The position numbers and the translations under genes were made by a program. The notes beneath the pieces were generated by a model. That model was not told the origin of the DNA and did not search any database. It saw only the letters and a list, made by a program, of their open reading frames with translations. This document shows, one piece after another, positions 45,974 to 54,985 of a stretch of 64,000 nt of DNA (positions are counted from its first letter, which is position 1; every line of letters starts with the position of its first letter). This DNA is from Pseudomonas brassicacearum (GTDB lineage: Bacteria; Pseudomonadota; Gammaproteobacteria; Pseudomonadales; Pseudomonadaceae): NCBI RefSeq assembly GCF_003732265.1, contig NZ_MOBK01000002.1, positions 186,001 through 250,000 of the forward strand, written 5' to 3'.

Positions 45974-46864
45974 TCACGCAGCGCGTTCGTCTCCCGGATT
46001 ACGCTCAAAGTAGCGCTTGTACTCCCGACTGAACTGCGACGTGCTCTGATACCCGACCCGATGCGCCACCTGCGCCACGCCCAGGCCCTCGGACACCAAC
46101 AACTGCTGCGCCTTGAGCAAACGCAAGCGCTTCAGATACTGCACCGGCGACAACAACGTGCTGCGTTTGAAATGCTCATGAAACGTCGAAGCACTCATGT
46201 TCGCGCAACTGGCCAGCGTCTCGACATTCAGCGGTTCGGTGTAGTGCGCATGCAGATGACTGAGCGAAGCCGCGACCCGGGCGAATTGCCCCTGCTGCTC
46301 CACCAGTGCGCGCAACACATCGGCTTGCGGCCCGCGCAACGCGACGAACAACAACTCACGCAATCGCGCCTGGCCCATGACCTGGCATTCCAGCGGATCG
46401 TGCAGGCAGCGCAGCAACCGTTCCACACACCCGCGCATCGCGTCGTCGAGCACCGTCGAGGTCATCGACTCCAGTGTCTGCGCCGCAATAGTGCGCCCCG
46501 CCACCAACCCCATGGCCAACACCAATTCGCCGAGCAACGTCCGGTCGATCGCGATGGAAATCCCCAGCATTGGCCCTTCCGGCGCGGCAAAGGTTTCGCA
46601 CTCGAACGGCACCGGCAACGCCTGGATCAGATAATGCCCGGCGCCATACTCCAGCGTACGCGGCCCCAGGTACGCCAGTTTGCTGCCCTGGACGATGATG
46701 ACCAGGCTCGGCTCATAGATCTGCGGACCACGGGCCACATCGCAACTGGCACGCAACACCTGCACACCCGGCAACGCGGTGGGCGCGAAGCCGTCGCGAG
46801 TGGTCAGCGGCTGGATCAGCGAAACCAGCGTGGCATTGGCATCGAGATGACGGGTCAACAACAT
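45974..46864 (-). CDS. AraC-family transcriptional regulator (YqhC-like)
   Basis: A 296-residue regulator. The N-terminal cupin-like AraC_N domain (QIYEPSLVIIVQGSKLAYLG) is followed by two C-terminal helix-turn-helix motifs: LNVETLASCANMSASTFHEHFKR and LGVAQVAHRVGYQSTSQFSREYKRYF. The layout resembles E. coli YqhC, which activates an adjacent aldehyde reductase gene. Here the divergent neighbour is a zinc alcohol dehydrogenase, so regulation of that gene in response to aldehydes is a reasonable inference. Confidence 0.88.
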   Translation of the reverse strand: MLLTRHLDANATLVSLIQPLTTRDGFAPTALPGVQVLRASCDVARGPQIYEPSLVIIVQGSKLAYLGPRTLEYGAGHYLIQALPVPFECETFAAPEGPMLGISIAIDRTLLGELVLAMGLVAGRTIAAQTLESMTSTVLDDAMRGCVERLLRCLHDPLECQVMGQARLRELLFVALRGPQADVLRALVEQQGQFARVAASLSHLHAHYTEPLNVETLASCANMSASTFHEHFKRSTLLSPVQYLKRLRLLKAQQLLVSEGLGVAQVAHRVGYQSTSQFSREYKRYFERNPGDERAA

Positions 46865-47054
46865 GGGAGCTCTTCACAAAAATGTCGCGGAAAAAGGGAT
46901 GAAAGCATCTTCGCAGGTCTGACCGCGCATTTGATCAATCCAACGTGGATGCCGGAGGAATAGGCATGACACCCGGAGGAATCGCCATGGCCGGTGCCAG
47001 GTGCGGCGCCCAGAATGCACCGCCTCACCTGTCACTGCTTTTGCGAGGTTCCTC

Positions 47055-48107
47055 ATGTACACCGCCATCGGATACGCCGCCCAGTCGGCCACCACTCCCC
47101 TCGCCCCCGTGAAATTCGAACGCCGCAGCCCTCGGGCCGATGACGTGGCGATCGAAATCCTCTACTGCGGCGTCTGCCACTCCGACATCCACCAGGCCCG
47201 CAACGAGTGGGGCATTGCCGTTTACCCGCTGATGCCCGGCCACGAGATCGTCGGCAAAGTCACCGCCATCGGTGCGAACGTGACCCGGCACAAAATCGGC
47301 GATCTGGTCGGTGTCGGCTGCATGGTCGATTCCTGCCGCAGCTGCGAAGCCTGCCAGTCCAACCTCGAGCAATACTGCCTCGAAGGTCCAACCATGACCT
47401 ACGCCACCCCGGACCGGGTCGATGGCAGCAACACCATGGGCGGCTATTCCGACAGCATCGTGGTCAGCGAGCACTTTGTCGTGCGCATCCCGGAAAAACT
47501 TGCGCTGGCCAGCGCCGCGCCGATCCTCTGTGCCGGCATCACCACCTACTCGCCGCTCAAGCACTACGGGGTCAAGGCCGGTGACAAGGTCGGGATCCTC
47601 GGCATGGGCGGCCTCGGCCACATGGGCATCAAGTTCGCCAAGGCGATGGGCGCCGAAGTGACGCTGTTCACCCGCTCGGCGAGCAAAGCCGAAGAAGGTC
47701 GTCGCCAGGGTGCGGACCACGTGATCGTGTCCACCGATGCCGAGCAGATGAAAGCCGCTGCCGGCTACTTCGACTTCCTGCTCGACACCATTCCGGTGCA
47801 GCACGACCTCAATCCGTACCTCGACACCCTGCGTTTCGACGGCGTGCACATTCTGGTGGGCCTGATCGAACCGATCGATCCACCAGTCCACGCCGCCAAA
47901 CTGGTGTTGGGCCGTCGGGTACTGGCCGGTTCGCTGATCGGTGGCATTGCAGAAACCCAGGAAGTGCTGGATTTCTGCGCCGAACACAACATCACCTGCG
48001 ACATCGAAATGCTCGATATCCGCCAGATCAACGAGGCTTACGCCCGCATGATCGCCGGAGATGTGAAGTACCGCTTCGTGATCGACATGGCGACCTTGAA
48101 GGTCTAA
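47055..48107 (+). CDS. zinc-dependent NAD(P) alcohol dehydrogenase (YahK/cinnamyl type)
   Basis: A 350-residue medium-chain dehydrogenase. Catalytic zinc ligands are in YCGVCHSDIH and GHE of MPGHEIVG; the structural zinc cysteines lie in DSCRSCEACQSNLEQYCLEG. The Rossmann motif is GILGMGGLGHMGIKFAKAMG. Such enzymes reduce aldehydes with NADPH. ATG 47055 follows GAGG. It is divergent from an AraC regulator, and its stop overlaps the convergent IclR gene by 4 bases. Confidence 0.92.
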   Translation: MYTAIGYAAQSATTPLAPVKFERRSPRADDVAIEILYCGVCHSDIHQARNEWGIAVYPLMPGHEIVGKVTAIGANVTRHKIGDLVGVGCMVDSCRSCEACQSNLEQYCLEGPTMTYATPDRVDGSNTMGGYSDSIVVSEHFVVRIPEKLALASAAPILCAGITTYSPLKHYGVKAGDKVGILGMGGLGHMGIKFAKAMGAEVTLFTRSASKAEEGRRQGADHVIVSTDAEQMKAAAGYFDFLLDTIPVQHDLNPYLDTLRFDGVHILVGLIEPIDPPVHAAKLVLGRRVLAGSLIGGIAETQEVLDFCAEHNITCDIEMLDIRQINEAYARMIAGDVKYRFVIDMATLKV

Positions 48108-48907
48108 ACCTTCAAGCCAAGCTCTGCCGAGAGCCGGGCTGTGACCCCCTTGATCAGGGGAATCAGCTCGGCCATTTTTTCCAGCGGCATATATGGCACG
48201 GTGCTGGCGATGCTGATGCCGGCGACAATACGCTTGCTGGCATCACGGATCGGCGCCGCCACACAACGGATCGACGGTTCGTTGTCTTCCAGATCGAAGG
48301 CGTAACCGCCCGCCACATACTCGACCATGCGCTGCTGAAACTGCTCCCAGGATTGCTCCGGGTGCTGCGGCCAAAACAGATTTTTCCCACCCGCCGGCAA
48401 GCTGACTTCGTACAGCCGCTGCCATTCTTCCTGCGAGTCATCGAGCATCAAGGCCTTGCCGATCCCGGTGCGCGCCAACGGCATGCGATGGCCGACCCGC
48501 GAACGCATTTCCGGGCCGTTGCGCCCAGGATTCTTGTGCAGGTACAGCACCTCGTCGCCTTCGCGGATCGCCAGGTGAATGGTGTCGCCGGTCAACGCCG
48601 ACAGCTCATCCAGATACGGCCCGGCCAACGTCACCAGCGGCAACTCTTCGCGCGCCTGGAAACCCAGTTCGATCAGCTTCGGCCCCAACAGATAACCGAC
48701 TTGTGGCACCACACGCAGGTAACGCTCGTCCACCAGGCAACTGGCCAGACGATGGGTGGTGCTGCGCGTCGTGCCGATCAGCCGGGCGATTTCCTTGAGA
48801 TCGCGGGCGCCACTGGCCACGGCCTGAACCACACCCAGACCACGAAGCAGGGTCTGGGTGCCGGTCGGGGCGGCGTCCTTGGCGATTTTTGGGGCGTCTT
48901 CCTGCAT
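48104..48907 (-). CDS. IclR-family regulator of the galactonate operon (inferred)
   Basis: A 267-residue IclR protein with an N-terminal winged helix (DLKEIARLIGTTRSTTHRLASCLV) and a C-terminal effector-binding domain with GDTIHLAIREGDEVLYL, RTGIGKALML, VAGGYAFDLEDNEPSIRCVAAPI and IAGISIAST-like strands. It starts 60 bases after the galactonate transporter stop in the same direction, so it may be the last gene of the dgo operon. Regulating dgo genes is an inference from position only; the better-studied E. coli DgoR is a GntR protein. Confidence 0.88.
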   Translation of the reverse strand: MQEDAPKIAKDAAPTGTQTLLRGLGVVQAVASGARDLKEIARLIGTTRSTTHRLASCLVDERYLRVVPQVGYLLGPKLIELGFQAREELPLVTLAGPYLDELSALTGDTIHLAIREGDEVLYLHKNPGRNGPEMRSRVGHRMPLARTGIGKALMLDDSQEEWQRLYEVSLPAGGKNLFWPQHPEQSWEQFQQRMVEYVAGGYAFDLEDNEPSIRCVAAPIRDASKRIVAGISIASTVPYMPLEKMAELIPLIKGVTARLSAELGLKV

Positions 48908-48967
48908 ATCCAGCCTTTACCGTTGAGCGAGTGAACGGGCGGCATTATGGTCGCCCGATGCCTGCCA

Positions 48968-50278
48968 CTACAACTTGATACGCTCGACTTTGCCCACCAG
49001 CAAGATGTAGGAAAGCGCGCCAATCAATGCCAGCACCGAGATGTAGGTAATCGCCGGGGCAAACGAATCACCGGTCGCCAGGAAACCGATGACAATCGGC
49101 GTGGTAATCGCCGACAGGTTGCCGATGAAGTTGAACACCCCACCGGTCAGTCCCAGCAAACGCGCGGGTGCCAAGGTTGAAACCAGTGACCAGGTGATCG
49201 ACGCCAGCCCGTTGCCGAAGAACGCCAGTGCCAGAAAGGCAATCACCAACGGCGTCGACTCGACGAAGTTGGCGCCGATGATCGAGGTGGAAATCAGCAG
49301 GCCGCCAATGATCGGCAGCTTGCGAGCGAAACCCACCGTGTAGCCGCGACGGATCAGGAAGTCGGAGAAGAACCCTGAGCACAACACGCCGACGAAGGCC
49401 GCGAGAAACGGCAGCGACGCCAGCAGGCCGGACTTGATGAAGTCCATGCCGCGATACTTCACCAGGTAGGTCGGGAACCACGTCAGGAAAAACCACAGCG
49501 TCGAATTAAGGCAGAACTGGCCGAGGTAGATGCCCCACAGCTTGCGTTTGGTCAGGACAATGCCGAGGTCGGTCCAGCTGAATTTCGCTTTGACCTTGGC
49601 TTGCTCGGCCTGGATATCCACCAACCCGCCGCCCTCGCGGATCAGGTCGATTTCAGCGTCGTTGGCGCCTTTGAAATCCCGGGGCTCGCGGTACACCGCG
49701 TACCAGATCACCGCCCACAGAATGCCCACCGCACCGGTGCTGACGAATACCATGTGCCAGCCGAATTCATGCTGAAGCCATGCCAGAACCGGCGTCAGGA
49801 AGGCCAGGCCGACAAACTGCCCGGAGGTGTAGAAACCGATGGCCGTGGCGCGTTCGCGTTCGGGGAACCAGGTGGTGACCACGCGGCTGTTGATCGGGTA
49901 CGCCGGCGCTTCCAGGGCACCGACCGCCATGCGCAAGACGAACAGCGCGATGAAGCTGGCGGCGAAACCGAGCATCACGGTAGCGATCGACCACAGCAGC
50001 AAGGCGACGCTGTAGAGGATGCGCGGCGGCACTCGGTCCACCAGCCAGCCACCGGGGATCTGCATGGCGGCGTAGGTCCAGCCGAAGGCCGAGAAGATCA
50101 GCCCGACGTGGATCGGATCGATGCCCAGTTCGCTGGTCAGCGCGGGGGCCGCGATGGAGAGGTTGCTGCGGTCCAGGTAGTTGATCACCACGGTGATGAA
50201 CAGCAGGACCATGATGAAAAATCGCTTGCGACTGGGCGTCACCAACGACGCTTGCCCGGTAAGGGTTTGCGGTTGCAT
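48968..50278 (-). CDS. dgoT: MFS D-galactonate/hexuronate-type transporter
   Basis: A 436-residue major facilitator of the anion:cation symporter group with 12 hydrophobic helices. Characteristic segments are VVINYLDRSNLSIAAPAL in TM1, the loop GGWLVDRVPPR, and EREPATA-like PERERATAIGF. Members import galactonate, glucarate or glucuronate with protons. Its place after dgoD and dgoA makes galactonate the likely substrate. A REPIN occupies the 199-base gap from dgoD. Confidence 0.85.
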   Translation of the reverse strand: MQPQTLTGQASLVTPSRKRFFIMVLLFITVVINYLDRSNLSIAAPALTSELGIDPIHVGLIFSAFGWTYAAMQIPGGWLVDRVPPRILYSVALLLWSIATVMLGFAASFIALFVLRMAVGALEAPAYPINSRVVTTWFPERERATAIGFYTSGQFVGLAFLTPVLAWLQHEFGWHMVFVSTGAVGILWAVIWYAVYREPRDFKGANDAEIDLIREGGGLVDIQAEQAKVKAKFSWTDLGIVLTKRKLWGIYLGQFCLNSTLWFFLTWFPTYLVKYRGMDFIKSGLLASLPFLAAFVGVLCSGFFSDFLIRRGYTVGFARKLPIIGGLLISTSIIGANFVESTPLVIAFLALAFFGNGLASITWSLVSTLAPARLLGLTGGVFNFIGNLSAITTPIVIGFLATGDSFAPAITYISVLALIGALSYILLVGKVERIKL

Positions 50279-50358
50279 GAGGAGTGCCTCTTCTTATGTT
50301 TATTGAGGTCGATGTGAAACTGGGTGAACTCAGATCTCCCTGTCCATGGAGATCAAAC

Positions 50359-50448
50359 TGTGGGAGCCAGCCTGCTGGCGATAGCAGTGTGTCAGTCACC
50401 CTAAATGCTGATGTTCCGACCAAATCGCGAGCAGGCTCGCTCCCACAG
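50359..50448. repeat. degenerate REPIN inside the dgo operon
   Basis: Left arm tgtgggagccagcctgctgg and right arm cgcgagcaggctcgctcccac are inverted but diverged (ccagcctgctggcgat in place of gggcttgctcgcga). It lies between dgoD and the transporter gene. Confidence 0.75.
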
Positions 50449-50477
50449 GGGTTATGTGTTGTTGAGTCGGATAGCTC

Positions 50478-51626
50478 TCACCACTCAGCAAAACTGCCAT
50501 CGGCATGGCGCCAGATCGGGTTGCGCCAGCGGTGGCCGACCGCCGCGCGTTCGATCACGTATTCCTCGTTGATCTCGATGCCCAACCCCGGGCCATTCGG
50601 AATCTTCACGAAGCCTTTGTCGTAATCAAACACCCGCGGATCTTTCACATAATCGAGCAGGTCGTTGCTCTCGTTGTAGTGGATGCCCAGGCTCTGTTCC
50701 TGGATGAACGCGTTGTAGCAAACCGCGTCCAGTTGCAGGCACGCCGCCAGCGCAATCGGCCCCAACGGGCAATGCAGCGCCAGCGCCACGTCGTAGGCTT
50801 CGGCCATGTTGGCGATCTTGCGGGTCTCGGTAATACCGCCGGCGTGCGACGCATCCGGCTGGATGATGTCGACGTAACCTTCGCTGAGTACACGCTTGAA
50901 ATCCCAGCGCGAGAACAGCCGCTCACCGAGGGCAATCGGGGTGCTGGTCAGCGGCGCCAATTCCTTCAGTGCCTCGTAGTTTTCGCTGAGCACCGGCTCT
51001 TCGATGAACATCAGTTTGTACGGATCGAGTTCCTTCATCAGCACCTTGGCCATCGGCTTGTGCACCCGTCCATGGAAGTCGACGCCGATGCCGACGTTCG
51101 GCCCGACCGCGTCACGCACGGCCGCGACGTTGGCCAGGGCCAGGTCGACTTTCTCGAAGGAGTCGAGGAATTGCAGTTCTTCGGTGCCGTTCATTTTCAC
51201 CGCCGTGAAACCACGGGAGACCGCTTCTTTCGCCGCACGCGCGGTGTCTGCTGGTCGGTCGCCGCCGATCCACGAATACACACGAATCTTGTCGCGCACC
51301 TGGCCACCGAGCAAATCGCTGACCGACACGCCCAGGGCCTTGCCCTTGATGTCCCACAGCGCCTGATCGATACCCGCCAACGCGCTCATGTGGATTGCGC
51401 CGCCCCGGTAGAAACCGCCGCGATAAAGCACGGTCCAGATGTCTTCGATGTTGCGTGGGTCTTTGCCGATCAGGTAGTCGGACAATTCTTCAACGGCAGC
51501 CGCAACGGTGTGGGCTCGACCTTCAACGACGGGCTCGCCCCAACCGGTCACGCCCTCGTCGGTTTCGACCTTGAGGAAGCACCAGCGCGGCGGAACGATG
51601 AAGGTGGTCAGTTTGGTGATTTTCAT
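50478..51626 (-). CDS. dgoD: D-galactonate dehydratase
   Basis: A 382-residue enolase-superfamily enzyme that dehydrates D-galactonate to 2-dehydro-3-deoxygalactonate. Metal ligands fall in GVDFHGR, FIEEPVL and ALGERLFS; the basic residues include the histidine in DFHG and the one in [11 protein letters not shown]. The length equals E. coli DgoD. The ATG at 51626 ([20 protein letters not shown]) is clear although the frame is open upstream. It is preceded by dgoA and dgoK in pathway-compatible order. Confidence 0.95.
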   Translation of the reverse strand: MKITKLTTFIVPPRWCFLKVETDEGVTGWGEPVVEGRAHTVAAAVEELSDYLIGKDPRNIEDIWTVLYRGGFYRGGAIHMSALAGIDQALWDIKGKALGVSVSDLLGGQVRDKIRVYSWIGGDRPADTARAAKEAVSRGFTAVKMNGTEELQFLDSFEKVDLALANVAAVRDAVGPNVGIGVDFHGRVHKPMAKVLMKELDPYKLMFIEEPVLSENYEALKELAPLTSTPIALGERLFSRWDFKRVLSEGYVDIIQPDASHAGGITETRKIANMAEAYDVALALHCPLGPIALAACLQLDAVCYNAFIQEQSLGIHYNESNDLLDYVKDPRVFDYDKGFVKIPNGPGLGIEINEEYVIERAAVGHRWRNPIWRHADGSFAEW

Positions 51627-51673
51627 TGTCTTGTCTCTCTTATTAGAGGCAGCGCTCACAGCGCCAAAAAGTC

Positions 51674-52294
51674 TTAGCGAAGGGCTTTCCAGGCAGCCAC
51701 GTAGGCCTTGGCATTGACGGCCACGTCCTCTGGGGTCATTCCCGGTTTGAACAAGCCGGAACCGAGACCGAAACCTTTGACGCCCGCGTCGATAAACACC
51801 TGCATGTTGTCCGGCGTGATCCCGCCGACCGGCGCCAGAATGGTTCCGGCCGGCAATACCGCGAGCCAGGCTTTGACGACCGCCGGCCCCATCTGCTCGG
51901 CGGGGAACATCTTCAGCACATCCGCGCCTTCGGCCAATGCGGCGAACGCTTCGGTCGGTGTCGCCACTCCCGGCGACAGGAACAACCCCGCCGCTTTCGC
52001 TGCGCGCAGCACTTTCGGATCGCTGTGCGGCATGACGATCACCTGGCCGCCAGCGGCTTTCACCTGCTCGACCTGCTCCGGTGTCAGCACCGTGCCGGCG
52101 CCAATCAGGCAATCGGCGGGCAAGGTACTGCGCAGGACGCGAATACTTTCGTACGGTTCAGGGGAATTGAGCGGCACTTCAATAACGCGAAATCCGGCGG
52201 CGTACAGGACTTCGCCGATGGCTGCCGCTTCTTCCGGGCGCAGGCCACGCAGGATCGCGATCAGGCCGTTTTGCGCCAAGGCGTGTTTGAGCAT
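51674..52294 (-). CDS. dgoA: 2-dehydro-3-deoxy-6-phosphogalactonate aldolase
   Basis: A 206-residue class I aldolase of the KDPG/KDPGal family that splits KDPGal to pyruvate and glyceraldehyde-3-phosphate. The glutamate-bearing [13 protein letters not shown], the [10 protein letters not shown] strand, and the Schiff-base lysine in [10 protein letters not shown] are visible. It lies 19 bases after dgoK and 47 before dgoD. KDPG (Eda) activity alone is less likely given the dgo context. Confidence 0.93.
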   Translation of the reverse strand: MLKHALAQNGLIAILRGLRPEEAAAIGEVLYAAGFRVIEVPLNSPEPYESIRVLRSTLPADCLIGAGTVLTPEQVEQVKAAGGQVIVMPHSDPKVLRAAKAAGLFLSPGVATPTEAFAALAEGADVLKMFPAEQMGPAVVKAWLAVLPAGTILAPVGGITPDNMQVFIDAGVKGFGLGSGLFKPGMTPEDVAVNAKAYVAAWKALR

Positions 52295-52313
52295 GTCAGA
52301 CCTCCAGTCAGGT

Positions 52314-53306
52314 TTAACGGGATGGGTTGGAAGTGATCAGTCCGGCGGCGAGCGCCAACTGCCACAACCCGCGTTCGGTGGCTTGATCGGCCAGCGTCAC
52401 CCGGGCAAATCCGCAGGCGTCGAGAGCCCGGCTGTAGCGAGCACAGAGTTGGGCATTACCGATGAGGATGATCGAAGGCAGGTGCACGCGGTTGCGCCGA
52501 CGCCGCTGGGCCGTCGCCAGCGCCGAGAGCTCATGACCGATCAACAAGCCCGACAAATAATCCGCCTGGGCCGTGGCGCTCAGTTCGCCGGTCAGCCCAA
52601 GGCTTCGGGCACTGAACACCGTCGACAGCGGACCGATTTCGCCGTCCGCCGACAAGGCCACTTGCACGCCACGATCAAAGGCCTGGCCATCGAAGGACGC
52701 GCCCTGCTGCTGAGTGCGCCCCAGAATGCTGTGTTCGCTGAGTACGGCGAAGATTTCGCCGGTCATGAAGGTATCGAAGTGCACGATGCAGCCGTCGGCC
52801 ACCTCCACCCATTTCGAATGACTGCCGGGCAGGCCGATCAACAGGTCGTTGCCCGCCTCGCTCGTCAAGGTTTGCAGAACACCCAAGACCTGGGTTTCTT
52901 CGCCGCGCATGACATTTGGCAAACGCGACCGCTGAATCACACCCGGCACGATGTGCACATCGACACCGCGAAGGCTGCGTACTGTTTGCAGGGAAGTGCC
53001 GAGATTGGCGACGTTCGCCGGCGTATCGCGGTAAGCCGCTTCGCGCCAGCCCTGGGCGCTGCCGACCATGCCGCAGGCAATCACCGGCAATTCCGGCTGC
53101 GCGTCGAGCCAGTCACCACACGCCTCATCGAAGGCCAGTTCAAAACCGTCGGCGCATTCCTGACCGTTAATGATTCGCGGCGTCCGCGGCAGCTGCATGA
53201 TCCCCGACGACAGCGAACGCTGTTCGAGCACCTGGCCACCCGCGGCGAGTTTGTAAGCACGTAATGAGGTTGTCCCCCAATCGAGCGCGATCAATTGCGC
53301 CAGCAT
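52314..53306 (-). CDS. dgoK: 2-dehydro-3-deoxygalactonokinase
   Basis: A 330-residue DgoK-family sugar kinase that phosphorylates 2-dehydro-3-deoxygalactonate at C6. The N-terminal phosphate-binding motif ALDWGTTSLRAYKL, IACGMVGSAQGWREA and the LLIGLPGSHSKWVEV segment are characteristic. It is the first gene of the dgo unit, just downstream of the promoter candidate at 53345-53374. Confidence 0.93.
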   Translation of the reverse strand: MLAQLIALDWGTTSLRAYKLAAGGQVLEQRSLSSGIMQLPRTPRIINGQECADGFELAFDEACGDWLDAQPELPVIACGMVGSAQGWREAAYRDTPANVANLGTSLQTVRSLRGVDVHIVPGVIQRSRLPNVMRGEETQVLGVLQTLTSEAGNDLLIGLPGSHSKWVEVADGCIVHFDTFMTGEIFAVLSEHSILGRTQQQGASFDGQAFDRGVQVALSADGEIGPLSTVFSARSLGLTGELSATAQADYLSGLLIGHELSALATAQRRRRNRVHLPSIILIGNAQLCARYSRALDACGFARVTLADQATERGLWQLALAAGLITSNPSR

Positions 53307-53344
53307 CGCTTCACCTGTTTTGTTATTGGCAGTGAGTGAGCCGG

Positions 53345-53374
53345 ACTATAAACCCGGAAGCGGGACAATCTCAA
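53345..53374 (-). promoter_or_regulatory. candidate promoter of the dgo operon
   Basis: On the minus strand, TTGAGA (53369-53374), an 18-base spacer and TATAGT (53345-53350) lie about 40 bases before the dgoK ATG. The adjoining AT-rich stretch (53370-53385) could act as an UP element or operator site. Confidence 0.5.
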
Positions 53375-53418
53375 TATATAAATATCACTCCCACATATCG
53401 GGATACGCGCAAAAAAAA

Positions 53419-53437
53419 TCGCAGCTCATGGCTGCGA
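53419..53437 (-). terminator. rho-independent terminator after the GNAT gene
   Basis: On the minus strand, tcgcag, a 7-base loop and ctgcga form the stem, followed by a run of eight Ts. It lies 25 bases after the acetyltransferase stop. Confidence 0.82.
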
Positions 53438-53461
53438 CCTTTTAACCGGCAAGGCTGACGA

Positions 53462-53944
53462 TCAATTGCCCTCGGCAAACTCGCGCAACACCTTCCCATC
53501 CATTCGATACCGCACCCACTCTTCCTGCGGCTGCGCACCCAGCGATTTATAAAACTCGATCGCCGGTTTGTTCCAGTCCAGCACGCTCCACTCAAAGCGG
53601 CCGCAATCATTGGCGCAGGCGATTTTCGCCAGGTGGCGCAGCAAGGTTTTGCCGGCCCCGCCGCCGCGTTGTTCGGGGGTGATGTAGAGGTCTTCGAGGT
53701 ACAGGCAGTTGCTGCCGAGCCAGGTGGAATAGCTGAAGAAGAACACCGCGAAGCCGATCGGCAGGCCGTTGCGCAGGCAGATCAGGCCGTGGGCGGTGGC
53801 GCCTTCGCTGAACAGGCTGCGCTCGATGTCGGCGACGCTGGCGATGACTTCGTGGCGGGCACGTTCGTAGTCGGCCAGTTCAGTGATGAACCCGAGGATT
53901 TGCGGTGCATCGCTGGGGGTCGCCGGGCGGATCTCGATCGTCAT
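53462..53944 (-). CDS. GNAT-family N-acetyltransferase (diamine acetyltransferase-like)
   Basis: A 160-residue acetyltransferase with the acetyl-CoA loop YITPEQRGGGAGKTLLRHLA and the preceding strand LYLEDLYI. The closing FEWSVLDWNKPAIEFYKSLGA is typical of spermidine/diamine N-acetyltransferase relatives. The acceptor amine is not proven. It is monocistronic, ending in its own terminator. Confidence 0.88.
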   Translation of the reverse strand: MTIEIRPATPSDAPQILGFITELADYERARHEVIASVADIERSLFSEGATAHGLICLRNGLPIGFAVFFFSYSTWLGSNCLYLEDLYITPEQRGGGAGKTLLRHLAKIACANDCGRFEWSVLDWNKPAIEFYKSLGAQPQEEWVRYRMDGKVLREFAEGN

Positions 53945-54040
53945 GGGGACGTGCCTTCGTCAAAGGTTGAAAACGCCATACTAAGTTGCCACGCTGCGTC
54001 CGTCACATGGGAAATTGATCCTGAATCATGGCCCATCACC

Positions 54041-54173
54041 TGTAGCAGCTGGCGAAGCCTGCGTTCGGCTGCGTAGCAGTCGTGAAACCTGCACACGCGG
54101 TTTGCCTGTAACACCGCAGCGTTTGGATTTACGACTGCTTCGCAGCCGAACGCAGGCTTCGCCAGCTGCTACA
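54041..54173. repeat. long inverted repeat, gtagcagctggcgaagcctg family
   Basis: Arms tgtagcagctggcgaagcct and its complement, extended by gcgttcggctgcg / cgcagccgaacgc, enclose about 60 bases. It is a REP-type palindromic unit of a family distinct from the main one, sitting between the divergent GNAT and HD-domain genes. Confidence 0.85.
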
Positions 54174-54219
54174 CAGGGTTGTGTGGCGGATGAAAACTTT
54201 TTCACTTAACAGGATGTTT

Positions 54220-54873
54220 ATGAACACTGATGCTTTCGCGCCTCTGCACACCCTCGCCGCTGACTTGCTGCCCCATGCGCTGGAACCCTCAGAGGACGGC
54301 GCCCATGACCTGTCGCACTTGCAGCGGGTCTGGCACAACGCGCGCACGATTCATACGCAGGAAGGTGGCGATCTTGAGGTGTTGCTCGCGGCGGTGCTTT
54401 TGCATGATTGCGTGGCGGTGGAGAAGAACTCGCCGCTGCGTTCGCAGGCATCACGACTGGCCGCCGAAAAGGCGTCTGGCGTGTTGGCCGACCTGAACTG
54501 GTCAGGCAGCAAAATCAGCGCAGTGACCCACGCCATCGAAGCTCACAGCTTCTCCGCCAACATTCCCGCGACATCGCTCGAAGCGCAGATCATGCAGGAC
54601 GCCGACCGCCTCGATTCCCTCGGCCTGCTCGGTGTCGCGCGCACGTTCTACGTTGCCGGGCGCATGGGCAGCGCGTTGTACGACCCGCAGGACCCGCAGG
54701 CACAGCGCCGCGACTACGACGACAAACGCTTTTGCCTCGACCATTTCCAGACCAAGCTGCTGCACCTGGCGAACGGTTTCCAGACCCCGACCGGTCGCCA
54801 CATGGCGCAGATCAGGCATGAGCGCCTGAAGGGTTTCATGGAGCAGTTCAAGGAAGAGATCGGCGTCTGCTGA
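54220..54873 (+). CDS. HD-domain phosphohydrolase
   Basis: A 217-residue protein with HD-superfamily metal ligands: His in HDLSHLQRVW, the LLHDCVAV His-Asp pair, and DADRLDSLG. These enzymes hydrolyse phosphomonoesters or nucleotides; the substrate is unknown. ATG 54220 is selected because CAGGA precedes it at a good distance; ATGs at 54190 and 54214 are also in frame. The gene stands alone. Confidence 0.85.
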   Translation: MNTDAFAPLHTLAADLLPHALEPSEDGAHDLSHLQRVWHNARTIHTQEGGDLEVLLAAVLLHDCVAVEKNSPLRSQASRLAAEKASGVLADLNWSGSKISAVTHAIEAHSFSANIPATSLEAQIMQDADRLDSLGLLGVARTFYVAGRMGSALYDPQDPQAQRRDYDDKRFCLDHFQTKLLHLANGFQTPTGRHMAQIRHERLKGFMEQFKEEIGVC

Positions 54874-54985
54874 AGGCGATACTCCGGCGAGCACTGATCC
54901 TGAAATCAGTAACCACAGACCTAAAGTCGGCGCCCTCCATGATAGATAGAGGACGCTCACTTCTATCGGGTCAAGGAACCGCGTC

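Noticed and set aside
48104..53306. The galactonate genes as a possibly new pathway
   Set aside because: dgoK, dgoA and dgoD match the known DeLey-Doudoroff-type route with all catalytic motifs; only the regulator type is unusual.
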